In this document: one piece after another, positions 23,870 to 36,400 of the stretch
How the letters are laid out: each line of letters opens with the position of its first letter
How positions within the stretch are numbered: position 1 is the stretch's first letter
Assembly: GCA_013407085.1 (NCBI GenBank)
Contig: JACCGJ010019445.1
Span: 27,063-91,062 of the forward strand
Length of the DNA: 64,000 nt
From: Atriophallophorus winterbourni
Lineage: Eukaryota; Platyhelminthes; Trematoda; Plagiorchiida; Microphallidae
Reading direction: 5' to 3'
The notes under the pieces: model-generated
What the model was told of the DNA's origin: nothing
Seen by the model: the letters and a program-made list of their open reading frames with translations, nothing else
The model's database searches: none
Translations under genes and position numbers: made by a program

Positions 23870-25083
23870 TAGTTATTCTGGATTATACCAATGCGTTGAA
23901 CAGTGTTGTACGAAATTTCTTACTCCGAAAACTATCTGATTGGTATTTCATCAAAACATTATTCATTGGATTGCGTCTTCAATATACGATCGTGAATGGC
24001 AAAACATCCCGTGAGATACCGATTCCGCGTGATGTCTTGTATGGTGCAATACTGTCCCCATTTTTATTTTCTAATTACATTTCTGATTTTCTACACTTAC
24101 TATTAAATATGCCGACGACGTTGCCGTTGAATTGAACCACAATGGTCAAGTCGATCAACATGCTTTAGAATCAATAATTACAAGCATCGGTCAATAGCCA
24201 TCCACACTTGGTTTATCTTTGAATCCCCGAAAATGCAACGAAATGGTATTTTCCAACGACTGGAGACCGATGTTTAGCTCTGCATCAAAACATTCTTCGT
24301 GTTTTATTCAATGACTCGGTGTTAGAAAGATGTAGTAGATTCAAGTACCTTGGCATGACAATATCTGACAGTCTTAGCTGTGACCACATAATTCCTGAAA
24401 GTTGACCGGTTGTCATTCTATGCTCTTTGCCCCCGTTCGCTCTCCACCCCACCTAATGTAATTCAACTCTTTGTTTTTTCTTGCATCGTTCCACACCTGC
24501 TATACGCATCCTCGGTACTTTTTCCCGGCCTCCTGGAAAAGGATTTTCTGCTGATCAGAAGAGGTATTAAGGTTATATCAAGATTATATCAAGAGTTAAT
24601 TCCAATTCAAGACACTATAGTCTATCGTCACTTCCGTGAATGCCAGAGGTTGATCAAAAACATTTCTTCTGATAGTTCACATCGACCGAAAAAGAACATC
24701 GTTGCCTGCAAATCTTTTTCCTCCAGCCGAAACCAATCTTTTAATGCCTATTCAAGAACTAATAAATTCAGAAACTCTTTTGTTTCTTACTTGGCACAAT
24801 AAATGGTTATTCAATAAATGGCTGTTTCAGAGTTGAAGATGCACCTGACAATTCGAAAACCGACGTTGAGATCTCCTCGTTAATTTTCCAAATTCATTTT
24901 CTAATTTTATTCGCATGTCTGTCTAGGCCTGAGGAAGCTGTCAGTATTTTGGACCACGTACAGTATTTATTTAGCGACACTTTCCCTGGATCAGGCTTGT
25001 GTAATTTTATACATTTCACTTTTTCTCAGCTTTGTGGAGAAATTAATTTAATTATCTAATAAAGTCATTTTCTTCTTCTTCTT
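23870..25083 (+). mobile_element. Non-LTR retrotransposon, RT and 3' end, different family from CR1 copies above
   Basis: RT blocks in order: ILDYTNALNSV (FDxxKAFDxV box), DVLYGAILSPFLFSNYISDF (PQGxxLGP box), a frame change near 24095, then TIKYADDVAVELN with an intact YADD, LNPRKCNEMVFSND, and SRFKYLGMTISDSLSCDH. The C-terminal ORF 24410-24802 reads FSCIVPHLLYASSVLFPGLL, LIRRGIKVISRLYQEL and NKFRNSFVSYLAQ. The 3' UTR holds an AATAAA (25058-25063) and the copy ends in a TTC microsatellite, a usual LINE tail. 5' truncated, at least three frame lesions. Clade not assigned. Confidence 0.8.
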
Positions 25084-26540
25084 TGTGTCTAGTGTCTATT
25101 TTTTCTCTTATTACATACTTGCTGAGCATCAGTTGTTCCAATCGATATTTTCTCCATCTAACATTGAGTGGCTAATGTTAACTCTAACAAGGATGTTATT
25201 CATTGTTCGCACAAACTAGCATAATGCCAGGAATGTAGACTTGTTTTCAAGTGACCGGAAGCGGACAATTGGTCTTTAAAGCAAGCAAACATGTGATAAA
25301 CCTTAAAGCATCCCGTGCTGAATTGTGCGCAATTATTTCACCTAATTAACCAGCAATGAACTTGGGGTAAACAAGCGAATGTACTGAATATATCTTCCGA
25401 CATTCTGGCACCAAGCGAACACATAAATTGTCCAATTGTATTCTTCATTGATGAATCAGTACCTACAAAATTCATTGATGGAAGATGAATTTGTACCGTT
25501 TGGCAAATTTTGAGGATACTTTGTGTATTGAATAACCTTCGATCACCATGAGAGTTATGCTAGGGTCACGAGTTTTCCATTTATTAGGTAATGTCCATAA
25601 CATTTGTCCAGCCAGACAGCAATTTGCGGTTTTATAAACATTCGAACGTTGGTAAGACGGTGAAAGATCGTTAGCTGAGGTAGTACATTCAATGGAGCCT
25701 GGTACCGATTATTGGCATGGGTTCAATTGTCCACGAGGTGTAAACAGAATGAAGCCAGATCATGAGGTTACACCTTTATAATTGACCTTTTTCGTATTTT
25801 GCACACATCTCTCAAGCTGATAGTTGATTACTGATTTTCAATTGTCGGCAATCAAGAGTCTTCGTGAGTAGTGAATATGTTATGTAATGGTGACCACAGA
25901 TGAAACTGTGAAGCGATCGTAAATTAAAAGTGCATTAGGCAAAGTTTTTCTTGAAAGTCGTTATTAAATAAAGTTTCAATAAACGGCACTAAAGGTTTCA
26001 GGTTATTTTGCCATCATCGATTGAAAACAGTAAGCTTCGTTTATCAGTCCAATTTGTCTCGAGCGCTTGAGCGGAATCGATGTGTCATTCAGTATTTGAA
26101 TACAGTGGTTCATAGTAAATCCTATGTCTGCAACACCGAATTCCGGCACTTTCGATAACTCTTAGTTATATTTTTCATTTTACCCGTTTCTTCGCTCTAT
26201 ATGTGTGAGTAAATAAGGCAAATTGGAACTAATCTTACTGCCTTTACATTATAAAAGCAAATAGCCTTAAACCAGCTTTGGTGTATAATAGAGCGGGGGT
26301 GTTTCTTCTACTGTTACATCAGACGTCTAACAATTAAGTGTTCATAACTGTCCTATTAAATATTCTCGAATATGTTATCCAATGGTCCGGGGAATAATAA
26401 AGCAAAATTAAGGGTAGATTGTTTACGTAATTCGTTATTTACATTTTTAATGCATCATTTGGCCCAGTTTTGAAACAAGAATATGTGCTTACCAAGTAGC
26501 GATCCACCCTGTAATAATTTGTAATGTTAGACGTGGCCGC
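25084..26540. other. No gene recognised
   Basis: No ORF, LINE block or F1/F2 landmark can be supported in this stretch. A few phrases such as TTGAATACAGTGGTTCATAG (26094) faintly resemble F1 but are too short to call. Confidence 0.3.
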
Positions 26541-26545
26541 TGAGA

Positions 26546-26974
26546 TCACATGATAAACGAACATTTAATGTTTTCGACCATTGTTAAATTAGGATAATGG
26601 TATGAGCTCCAAATACTCATCGGATATCCAACGCTGCTGTTCGGACGCGGTGCAACGTGATAACCCTGCTTTCCGTTTGTATCCAATGGCAAATATTTCA
26701 CTGGTATGATCACGTCCTCCAAAAGACATACTCTGCGCTCACGAAACTTGCCACCGACCCGGAATCCGTCCTTAATTTGCATTGTCAACGATGTGGTCAA
26801 GTACAGACCTAGCTGTTGACAGTGCGGTCGGATGTAGATGTATTTGGAATACGTAGTGTCTACGGCGTTTGAAAGTGGGAGAGTGGCTGGATAACGATCT
26901 ACAAAGATCGAACCGCGTGGGCTGGCGTAATTCGAGAAACAAATGGAGCCGGATACTTCACCCGTGGAGCACAT
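26546..26974 (-). CDS. Unrecognised 142-codon ORF, possible host exon or small protein
   Basis: From an ATG at 26974 to a TGA at 26546-26548 the minus strand encodes 142 residues of balanced composition with 5 cysteines and many aromatic residues (SGSICFSNYASPRGSIFVDR, YSKYIYIRPHCQQLGLYLTT, FRERRVCLLEDVIIPVKYLP, ending YHYPNLTMVENIKCSFIM). It shows no RT, nuclease or transposase motif and no clear signal peptide or membrane span. An in-frame TAA lies 12 bases before the ATG. Upstream a TTACTAAC branch-site-like motif is followed about 30 bases later by GGGTGAAG, so it could be a terminal exon starting inside the ORF, rather than an intact small gene. An F1 repeat lies directly upstream, which would suit an intron. 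It is the longest non-TE ORF outside the homeobox gene. Function unknown. Confidence 0.45.
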   Translation of the reverse strand: MCSTGEVSGSICFSNYASPRGSIFVDRYPATLPLSNAVDTTYSKYIYIRPHCQQLGLYLTTSLTMQIKDGFRVGGKFRERRVCLLEDVIIPVKYLPLDTNGKQGYHVAPRPNSSVGYPMSIWSSYHYPNLTMVENIKCSFIM

Positions 26975-27027
26975 AAATAATGCAGGTTAGTAAGATGTAG
27001 TGTACACAACACAAAATTGGTCCGCAA

Positions 27028-27215
27028 GAATCGATTTGTGATTCTGTGATGGAGCACCGTGGTTCCTTTTAAGAACCATATTTAACACTGATGGGAAGTT
27101 TGACTTGAATTACGACAATACCGCTGTTGCAAAACTCACCGTACTTGAGCTTTTTGTTTTAAGCTAATGTCAAACATCCAGAAACCGGTTGTGGTATGTA
27201 AATACAAGTAGTGTG
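27028..27215 (+). repeat. F1 repeat, worn copy
   Basis: TCGATTTGTGATTCTGTGAT, GCACCGTGGTTCCTTTTAAG, a diverged middle, then ATCCAGAAACCGGTTGTGGT at the end: the F1 order seen at 44.98-45.15 kb. 27215-28440 holds nothing I can name; the overlapping ORFs on both strands at 27509-27800 are unrecognised. Confidence 0.55.
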
Positions 27216-28450
27216 ATCAAAGCAAAATGGTTCTTCGATATTTTTAATGACTGCTAGTTCATGTGTTCTTAAAACAACATCAGGAAAAAATGCTGTGCAT
27301 CGTTATTTGCGAAATATAACTCACAATTAGTTTCAGCTTATCACTCAGGGCCGCATATTCTAAATTATATAATGCAGCCTTATTAAAAATCTGTTATCTA
27401 TACTGTTGAACTAATGATAGAAGTATTATGTCATTCTACGAACATCAGACTCATTTTCCAACCTGTGAACTCTCGTGATTATTACTGATGTGTCGGTAAA
27501 ATTTAAAACTAGACACGGGCAATATCCTTAGTCAGCCATCTGAATATCATTTCTCTAGGATATTGTGCATTGGTAATAACGTTCTTCCATACTGACCTTG
27601 CATGGAATATTGGCAGGCGCTTCACCAATAGATTAATAATAGGGACATGTGATGAAATAGTTGACCGAATCCATGGACATGCAACTATGTCATCTATCAA
27701 TACAACCTCATTAGCAGGTGTACCATTTATTAGCGTCACTCTTTTGTGTCTTATCTATGTAAATCTGTTCATTTGCTGTTCAACCATATTTTATCAATGA
27801 ATGTAAATTAAATCAGTGATTGATTTCTCTTGGGAGTGGTGTATAGATACTGATTCAGATCACAAACTAATAAAATGACGTTGAATGAATAAATCAGCCA
27901 GTCAATTATACTCAATGGTTTCATTTGGAATGTCGGGTTAAAGTGATTATCCAATGTTTTGTAAATCAATTAAATTTTCAATAAATAATTATACGCTAAG
28001 CCATCAGTAAGCTTGAGTATGAGGATAAATGCAGCTATTTCAACAAGAAAATAACTTGCTATAATTTTTCATTAGATTGATTTACGTAGAGTGATGCGGA
28101 TTATGGTAATCGATTTCAGTTAATTTCGCAATGTGTTTTCATTCTTATTTTTGTATGCAACTGATTTGGTTTATATTATATGTTTCTTCTGTAAGCGCAA
28201 GGGTCCTTATGTTTGCTTATGGCTGGTTATATTTGAAAAAAGACTTGCTGATGATATAGATACAGCCTGTGTACAGGGTGATAGTTTGTCGTATTCATCT
28301 CATTGATGAAACTTGTTTAAAATTCTAAGAACACGTATGCTACATGGTCAGATTGATGCACAATGAAGATTGATCTCTTGTACGCACGAGGCCTCTACGT
28401 GAAACCCTAATGCCCAAGCTTGATATCATCCATTCTAAATTTTCGATTGC

Positions 28451-28525
28451 ACGCAGATCCTGATGAGTGCAAACAGCACGAAACCGGTCGTGGAGTGTGT
28501 ACGATAGAAACGCGTGCAAATGACC
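28451..28525 (+). repeat. F2 repeat, terminal arm only
   Basis: CGCAGATCCTGATGAGTGCA, AACAGCACGAAACCGGTCGT and TACGATAGAAACGCGTGCAA are the outer part of the F2 arm. 28530-29940 has no gene I can support. Confidence 0.6.
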
Positions 28526-29939
28526 ATTTTTGAGTATAGTTTACATTTTCAAATGATTTCAACCAGAGTTGACTGATACGTGTCTTTACGAAGTTATGAT
28601 AGCTGGCCTATAAAGCAAACAGCTTTTACGATGCTCACATTCATAACCAGTTTAAATCACGATGCGGAAAGTAACAGATATTTTGTAAGATAAAATTATA
28701 TGAATATATGAGATACTGAATACCGTCGGACTGAGTGTATGAAGACACGTTTCTAATCGACAAACAATATGCAACCCCTTTCATTTAGTCAGGTTGAATA
28801 AACGAATAGCATCAACTATAAAGAGAGGGGAGTTCTGAATTTAGCTTAGGCTAGCATAGATTGCTTGCTAATTAAATATAACCAACTCAATTTAAAGCAA
28901 ATTTATTGCCACCATTTTCTCACACTTCAGTATAAGTGCATGAGTGAATACGCAATAAGAAACCATCAATTATACTGTATTTCACGAAACTTGATTCATT
29001 TGGTGAATTCGATTTCCAAAGCGTATTGTATTTCGCTTCCGAGGGTATCGGACCAAAAAGTCGATAGCGGAGGTTAACTGCAATGGATCGCAGCAAAATA
29101 GCATTTGTACGCGTATTAACATTTAAACAGAAATTGTGGATAAAACATCCTAGTTGGGTACGCCAAACATGAGTAATAGTAGCTTCACTGCCAACAAATC
29201 AATCACGGTCGAAACAGTGTTTGAAAGCTGTCTTAACTTAAGCATACTGCCTCAAATTGATTTTTACACAACCCAACGCGTAGAGTCTAGTCAAGGTGCA
29301 GCACACTTGAGCCCAAACCCACTACGATTTTTATCAATTTACTACAAGAGATATCTTCGAAGTATGATCGTTCTCATATAAATCCGGTTTGTATAAATTC
29401 AGGTTAAACTGTCTTATCGACTTCTTCATAAGCAGCACAAGCGTTTGTTTCGAAACGTACAAATTAAATTAAGCGCGTCTAATCTATGGAATCAACGCCC
29501 TCAAGTTTTGAGTTGCACTGCAAAGACTCACTCTCAATATCCAATAAAATCAATATTTCTTTAAAATTGTAGTTATTCAATTGCTCACAACTACGTAACC
29601 CAGCTACGGGTTACCTGGGGTCCACCACAGTTCAACACAGACGTGATAGCTGTGAACCTCTGTTTATATCTATAACACACCGAACCAGACTATTGTTGAT
29701 GCCAATCTCGATATTTTACATTAAATTATCTGGGAAGAAATGCTGATGATATTGTTTCCAAGCAGAGCAAACAGCATGTTTAAGCAAATAATCAAGCAAC
29801 TTAACATGCGACGTCGTGAAGTTTAAGCGAGTGTAATCATCTTAAAATATGGCTCTATTGAAGAAAAGTTATCTGGGCAGCACTTGAAATGTTGCGTTTC
29901 ACGAGAATCAATCTTTTTTTCGCCACCAATTTAAATTAA

Positions 29940-30349
29940 AAAGGTGTGGTGCTGAGGCGGTTTCCCAAGGTTATCAATCAGATGTTTAGCAGATGTGTCC
30001 AATCCAATTTAAAGGTCGTATACGTCATTGATCGACAGCGTGACAGACAAAGAGCTGTACGCACGCACACATTCAGACCAACAGGCGCACAACCAGCGAG
30101 AAATCATCAATCCAAACGCATGCACATTTTTAATTGGTTAAATTATCGTTATCGTTAATTTGTTAATCGCAAATTGACATAGGCGCTCGTTATTCGTCGT
30201 TCTCTCGTATAGCTCACCGGCGTTCATCACACTCGAACGATATAAAAGAAAAAGTATTTGTTTTGGTCGTACTGAAATCAAATTTTGAAGTTGAGGACTT
30301 TATTATTGATATTCGGTCCTACGATTTATCACCACGTACATATTGCGAA
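29940..30349 (+). promoter_or_regulatory. Putative promoter of the homeobox gene, TATA box at 30241-30248
   Basis: TATAAAAG lies about 25-30 bases before a plausible start site and 109 bases before the first ATG of the proposed exon 1. The 120 bases upstream of it carry several TAAT/ATTA-type sites (TTTTAATTGGTTAAATTATC, GTTATCGTTAATTTGTTAAT, 30129-30167) suitable for homeodomain proteins, which would allow self- or cross-regulation. The role rests on position and motifs only. Confidence 0.4.
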
Positions 30350-30464
30350 ATGAATCTAAATGGGTTGCTAAAAGAAAGGATTTCTTCCGTCCCTACATGG
30401 TTGACAATCGCGCATTCGGTTAATGGCCGCTTGGAACAATCTCCAACATCCGCGAACAGAACCG
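30350..30464 (+). CDS. Proposed first coding exon of the homeobox gene
   Basis: The ATG at 30350 (G at -3) opens a frame of 38 codons plus one base, ending at a CG|GTAACG donor (30465). The phase (one base over) exactly fits the acceptor TTTTTAATATTTAG before 34928, where two bases complete a valine codon and the frame runs on into the exon holding the start of the homeodomain. The peptide has [12 protein letters not shown], in which HSVNGRLE (residues 22-29) resembles the octapeptide/eh1-type repressor motif (HSIxxILG) found upstream of many paired-like homeodomains. If exon 1 is wrong, translation could start at the ATG at 34948, or the 34927 acceptor could take a trans-spliced leader, which occurs in flatworms. 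No transcript evidence available. Confidence 0.42.
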
Positions 30465-33400
30465 GTAACGTTATAGATATAGATAATAATAAAATATTTA
30501 AAGATTTTTCATGTTATGAAACGTGGTTTGTATGTAGATAATAGCTTGACCAAATAACACCCAGCATGCTCTAATTCAACCGAGACTTTCATTACATAGG
30601 CGATAATCTCTGCAGAAATGATTATGTAAAGGATTATCATACAACTTGTCACTTGCATGTTTTCGCGTACTTTAATTTTCAGTGTTGTTACCTGGATATT
30701 TTCAATATTGCTCACCACGAGGGAGCGTGAACGTGGTATATGCCGCTAAAGTGCCGAAAAACCGATTTTCGAAGTTGGTGAAAAAGTTATGAGCATGAGA
30801 AAATGACTTTTTGAACGACTAATTTAGTGAACCCGGCTTTAAACTTTATATATATATGGATTTGTTTGAGTAGTTTTAACAACACCATAAATGAAAGTAG
30901 TTCAAATTAAAACAGTAATGACACACCCTTTCGTTTGATCTTGGTTTATCGCGAGTTGCTGATCTACCGAACCTCAAATTTTCTTATTCTCTTTCATGGA
31001 AGTAAGGAAAATGCGGCTATTCAATCTGAGCTAAATTAGCGATTATACTTTTTGATTTACAACTTCACTTCAATTGCGGATCATCAGTCATTTTTCCGTC
31101 TACACCACCCGGTGCACAGAGTGCTCGGTACGATAACCGTTTAAGCGCGACGTAAGCAGGATTTGTCTAAACTAGCGAAACGAGGGATTCTACCGTTGCG
31201 TTCTCAAACGAGAACATGACTTCACGACAGTGATCGTGGTGTTGCCATCAAACGTTATCAGTCGTAAGCAATTGATAACCAATGTTGTTTACCATTCACC
31301 TAACGTTTATGGTGTCTTGCCTTCTTCTCAGAGGTTGAACATAGTCGCGCTTGTTTCAGCTTTGTTTGATTAAAACATCCGCTAGCAGAGTGTAAATGTA
31401 AGGTTTGTACGCAAACACCAAACGTTGAACATCGTTTTTGTTCCTTCATATCATCGGTGAATTTGTGGAGTATTCATTGTATTACTGTTTAGGAACCATC
31501 TAAAAAAATCCACCAGGCGATTCGATGATTATAAAAATTATATCTCCATTTTTCACGCCCGTTGAAGGGATGCTTATCTTAGAAATTATTTCGTATTTAG
31601 AATAACTCTGAATTAAATTATCAGCATTTTGATGAATACAAAAGTGAAATGATTAGTATTACTAAGGTAATACAAACCTACATCAACCGATATCTGTGTC
31701 TGTTTGAAAATTGCTTGCACTGATTTAACCGGACAATATGTAATTGGAAAATGTGATTCGTATCGTGTATTCTTGAGATTTATTGTTTACCTGACTTACC
31801 AATACAAGTTATTGGGAACGTTGCTATTGCGTCCTCCTCGCCTTATTAACAGATTTTAGTCTCAGCCAAGACCTTTGCCTCATGTATCATGTTTGGTTTA
31901 AAGGAGCCATATTTTCCCGAGTAGATTAACCATCTTGCATCTCACATAAGGGTTAGTAAATCATAGAATGCACAAGGGATGAATATCAAGTTACCTCTCC
32001 AATTAATTGACATTTGAGCTTTGTCCTCAGCAACTGTTAATTTGGTTCTTACCCTAATTCTTTCTTGATTTTATGTTTGCTTGATTTGTTGTAATCGACA
32101 ACGCATGGATAATTTCACAAGCCATAGTCCAGTCAAGGCGTCATACATTAACAGACTGCATGCAGGCTAGGAGAAGTTTAAAGTTGTCCAGGGTTGAACA
32201 GCTATAAGTAATAACAATAAAAATGGTAGTAAGAATCCAGCGTGTTTCTGCATGCAGCTCAGTCCCTGTGGCAATTCAATATAGCAGTGTTCCTCCCGCA
32301 GTATGGAAGTTCTGAACGATTACGCATTTGTTCATAAATATGAATATTCAATAATGAAGTGATAAAAGTCCGCATGGGTTACGGTGCAGTAAGGTTGGCT
32401 ACGCCTAAATAGATATAAGAAAAGCAATACGGACATGATATATCAGAGTGTTTTCGCATCCAGTACGGTAAAATTGGTAATTCAATTCGATGCACCCACC
32501 AAAAAGAAGAACTGCTCGATTGTACATGTGAGAAAAGATAAAAGTGCAGAGTTACCAGTTGTTTGGAACATGCTCTGGACAGTTATTATAATCATTATAT
32601 TAGAATGAATGTTGTATAGGCATGTCCAATCTTGCAAAATCATGAAGCGCCCATACTTTTAATACAAAGTGACAATGTGGCCTTTCATAAAATGTCCTTT
32701 ACTACATTTCTATGAATATTTAGCCGATCAAACCTTTGTTGCCGATTTGTTGTATTAAATAGATCGGGCCAACAAACCAAACGATTACACCATCTCAGAG
32801 GTCTTAATGGATATCTTGATATTGTCACCTTATTGCTTATTACGTTCGTCGAATGAGGATAATGCATTCATTTTTCATTCGATTTGCGACCCTACACGGA
32901 AGGGACATGTGTACATTCATCCTAATTTAATGCCCCGTTTCGCCCTAATCGCTCAGATCTGCAGGGACATTGCATTATCATTAACATCATCACCAACATC
33001 ATCACTATGATTATCATGCTCTCCTCTAAATCGGCAATTAAGTCCTCTCCCATCCCACCCACGACTAACAGCAATTAAGGAGAGCACATTATTATAACAG
33101 CTGCTGTTTTCCATGTCAATCCAATAGACTTTTTCACACGATCACAACCGAACACAGACACGCACGCACGCACGCACTCACCCGGTCTCCCGTGTCTAGG
33201 CTTATTTGTCCCGGGACCAGACCATCCAAATCGTTTCACACACAAGGTGACTTATTCATGCGAAACCAGTCGTTAGTGTATCAATGCCGATTGATCGTTC
33301 ACTAAATGCCCTAATTAATTAATAGACACCTATGCTGCGTATTCCATACTTAATTGCTTTTCAGTCGTCAAGTCTAGGCCAAAATGCATTATTGCATTAA

Positions 33401-36400
33401 TCGATAATATGTTCATTTTCGCTTTCATTGCATCGCTTGCCCCTAACCATCACATCCAATTATAAAACCGTATCACTGTCAGGACCACCAGGGTTGAGTG
33501 GGTAGCAGAGAGAAGAGAAAGTTAGCGTGTATTTGACGTCAAATTAAAAGTTGATAAGTTGATAGTGAATGTCAATTTTCGGTGTTTTGATACTCACACA
33601 TAATTATCTACATTTCTGGTCCGGAAACGCAAATATTTTCGTCGTTATTGACTACTCTCTATTTCCCGTGCGTTCAAGCATACACGCACGCAACTTGAAG
33701 TTTTAACATCATCGCATAATTGCGGATCATTTGTTATCGGCCCGAAGACAAAGCGCAATCCACTTTAACGATAATTGCTTGTGCGCTATTCATCTCTCTG
33801 CGCACACTCACACACCCACTTTCATTGCTAATAGAACAACGTGTGAGTGATGAAGTGCTGACTGAGGCTGGGCCGACTCATCAATTAGGTGTGAATTAGA
33901 CAACACATTAATTTCCTGTGCGTTGTTGTTCTACAAAGACTTTGTTCAAGTGGATTTACAAGCTAACTGGGCACAATTATCAGACCGCTTGATTTAGAAC
34001 TGCCGATACCTCACGGCCTAATTCACGAGCCACGCTACTGAGATGGTAAGGCGAATATGCATTCAGATAAACTAGGTTCTCGTACGAATCTCAAAAGTGG
34101 ATGTGGTAAATTTCCTTCTGGTCGAATCCTCATTCCAATTTTATACGTACTAAAGCATGTAGGTTCTATTTGTACGCGTTTCATCTTTGAAGCGATTTAT
34201 CGATTAACCTTCTCTTGTATCGTAACTAAACTTCTGTGCTGTTCCACAATTTTTAATCTACTAAATCCCAAAGACTGTTTATAAAACGATGTCTCAAAAA
34301 TAATTCAAGCGAGTATAATGTATGTTTGACAGATGTCATTGAAACAATGTTGGTCGACTTCATTAGTATATTCACTGATTTACAACCTACGCTAAAGCAC
34401 TCTATTTACTTCTCAATATTAGCTTCGAAACATATTCTGCGTTGATATATTTAAAACAACAGTCATCCCATTTGCCTCAATATGTATATGAACGATTGAT
34501 AAAAACTACTGTATTATATTCTTTTGCTGTTAATCACTTAACACTAATACCAAGCTGAAATTACGGATTTATTCGAATACAGGTTTTCATTTATTCGTTC
34601 ATTTTTTCCTTCATTCGATATACTAACACAATACAAAATTAATTTATTGTAAAGTAATAGTGAAGCACATAGAGAAAGCACAATATTTTACTCCCCAACG
34701 TCTATCTTGCTCAGATTATCTCCAAAACTATACTGAATGACATATGTGAAACAGCATTTAAAGTGATCATCAAACCGAATCCTGAAGAGAGTTGCTTACT
34801 TATTTCGAATCCTACTTTTAAATTCTGCTTACTCTTCAAATAAAACTATAATTTGACAACACTATTCAATTACAGATGAACACTTTATACACGATTTTAT
34901 GGAAAGCGTTTTCTTTTTAATATTTAGTACATGTTTCGGGTTTGAACATGATATCTGAACACAACCACGCTGAAAACCATCACGAATATTCTCATGAATA
35001 TCAAAACCTGTCCATTTGCCCAAACACAAGGCCGTACGATCGTCTCTCCACGGTGAATACTATTCTACCCGAGAGAGACACTGCTACTTCACCAACAGCC
35101 ATTGAATCTAAATCGAAGAAGGCAAGGCATCGGTAAGTGTAACTAACAATTTTAGAAAGTCCATCACCACTTAAACCCTTTCAATTAGTTAAATATTGCC
35201 TCAATGTTTTTCCAGGACAACATTTTCTATTCATCAATTGTCGGTACTTGAAGCCGCATTTGACAATTGCCCATATCCAGACGCTGTTACACGCGAGGAC
35301 ATAGCTACCCGTCTGGCATTGAGTGAATCTCGTGTACAAGTATGGTTCCAGAACCGGCGTGCAAAATGGCGTAAGCAAGAATGCGGTCAAATTTTACCAC
35401 AACACAACCAGTCTGGATTATTACAAACATCATCTAATTCCGAGCTACAGTGTGTCTTATCATCAGATCCATTCGATGAAATTTACGAGGATAATATCTG
35501 TCGCAAACGGGCCAACAGAATAAACCACATAGATTATCGGCGAAATGGCTTCACGACTCCTCAAAAAGTTGGGCGCAAACTCACCGGAAACAGCATTAAT
35601 CATGAATTAAACTATGGTCCAGAAAACGAATTCAGTTACCCAACGATGAGTCGTCAAGTTTCACCGATTCCGCTGGTATTGAAGAAACGCGAGATGTGTA
35701 TTTCTGAATCATTACAAAGATATTCACCTCCCGTGCATGATTGTACTTCATTTACACCTAGTTCGACCATGGAAAGACTACAAAACCCGAACGAAGACGT
35801 AAAGGTTTCAAAGACAAGGCAACTTATCAATCCATCGGAGTCCTCTCCTGCTAAGCTACGGTGCTTGGACTATACTGTTACCTCAAACAATACTTCGACC
35901 AAGAGTTTTAGTTTTTCAGTTTCTGAACTCACCAGTACAGAGAGGAGGACACAATCTACTTTGGACACTATTGACAAAAATATTGATTCTAATTTATTGC
36001 AACATGATAAAATTTCAGGCTGTGATATTCCGGCACGCTCTAGACCATGTTCTAATTCAACACAGGAACATTCATCTGGACCTGCGTCCCCTAAATCAAA
36101 TCAAACTCACAAACACCAAGCCCTCAAACATGAATTCATACCACCGAAATACACTATGCTTCAGACACATCAATCTAAATCTGCAGCGTTGAATGAACCC
36201 ACGGGAACATCGGAACGAGTAAGCACGGGTGTTCTTTCTCATCAAGCAGAGAACACTCGCCAACTCAACAACAGTCAGAATGATGAAGATCGAGCAGCTC
36301 TCAATTATTTCATGCGTTTATTTTCGGGAAATTTACCCGGTAGGTTTTTAAAACATTGCGTCTTTCGCTTTTTTTCAAGCGACCTTTCATGAAAGTAAAC

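Noticed and set aside
27509..27800. Two overlapping 76-codon ORFs on opposite strands
   Set aside because: No recognisable motif, no splice signals that tie them to a gene; cannot be separated from chance.
29154..29540. Possible LINE C-terminus (phrase LWNQRPQVLS)
   Set aside because: Resembles the WNSLP block of CR1 only weakly and flanking blocks are absent.
35323..35523. 66-codon ORF within the homeobox exon
   Set aside because: Out-of-frame shadow of the homeobox coding sequence.
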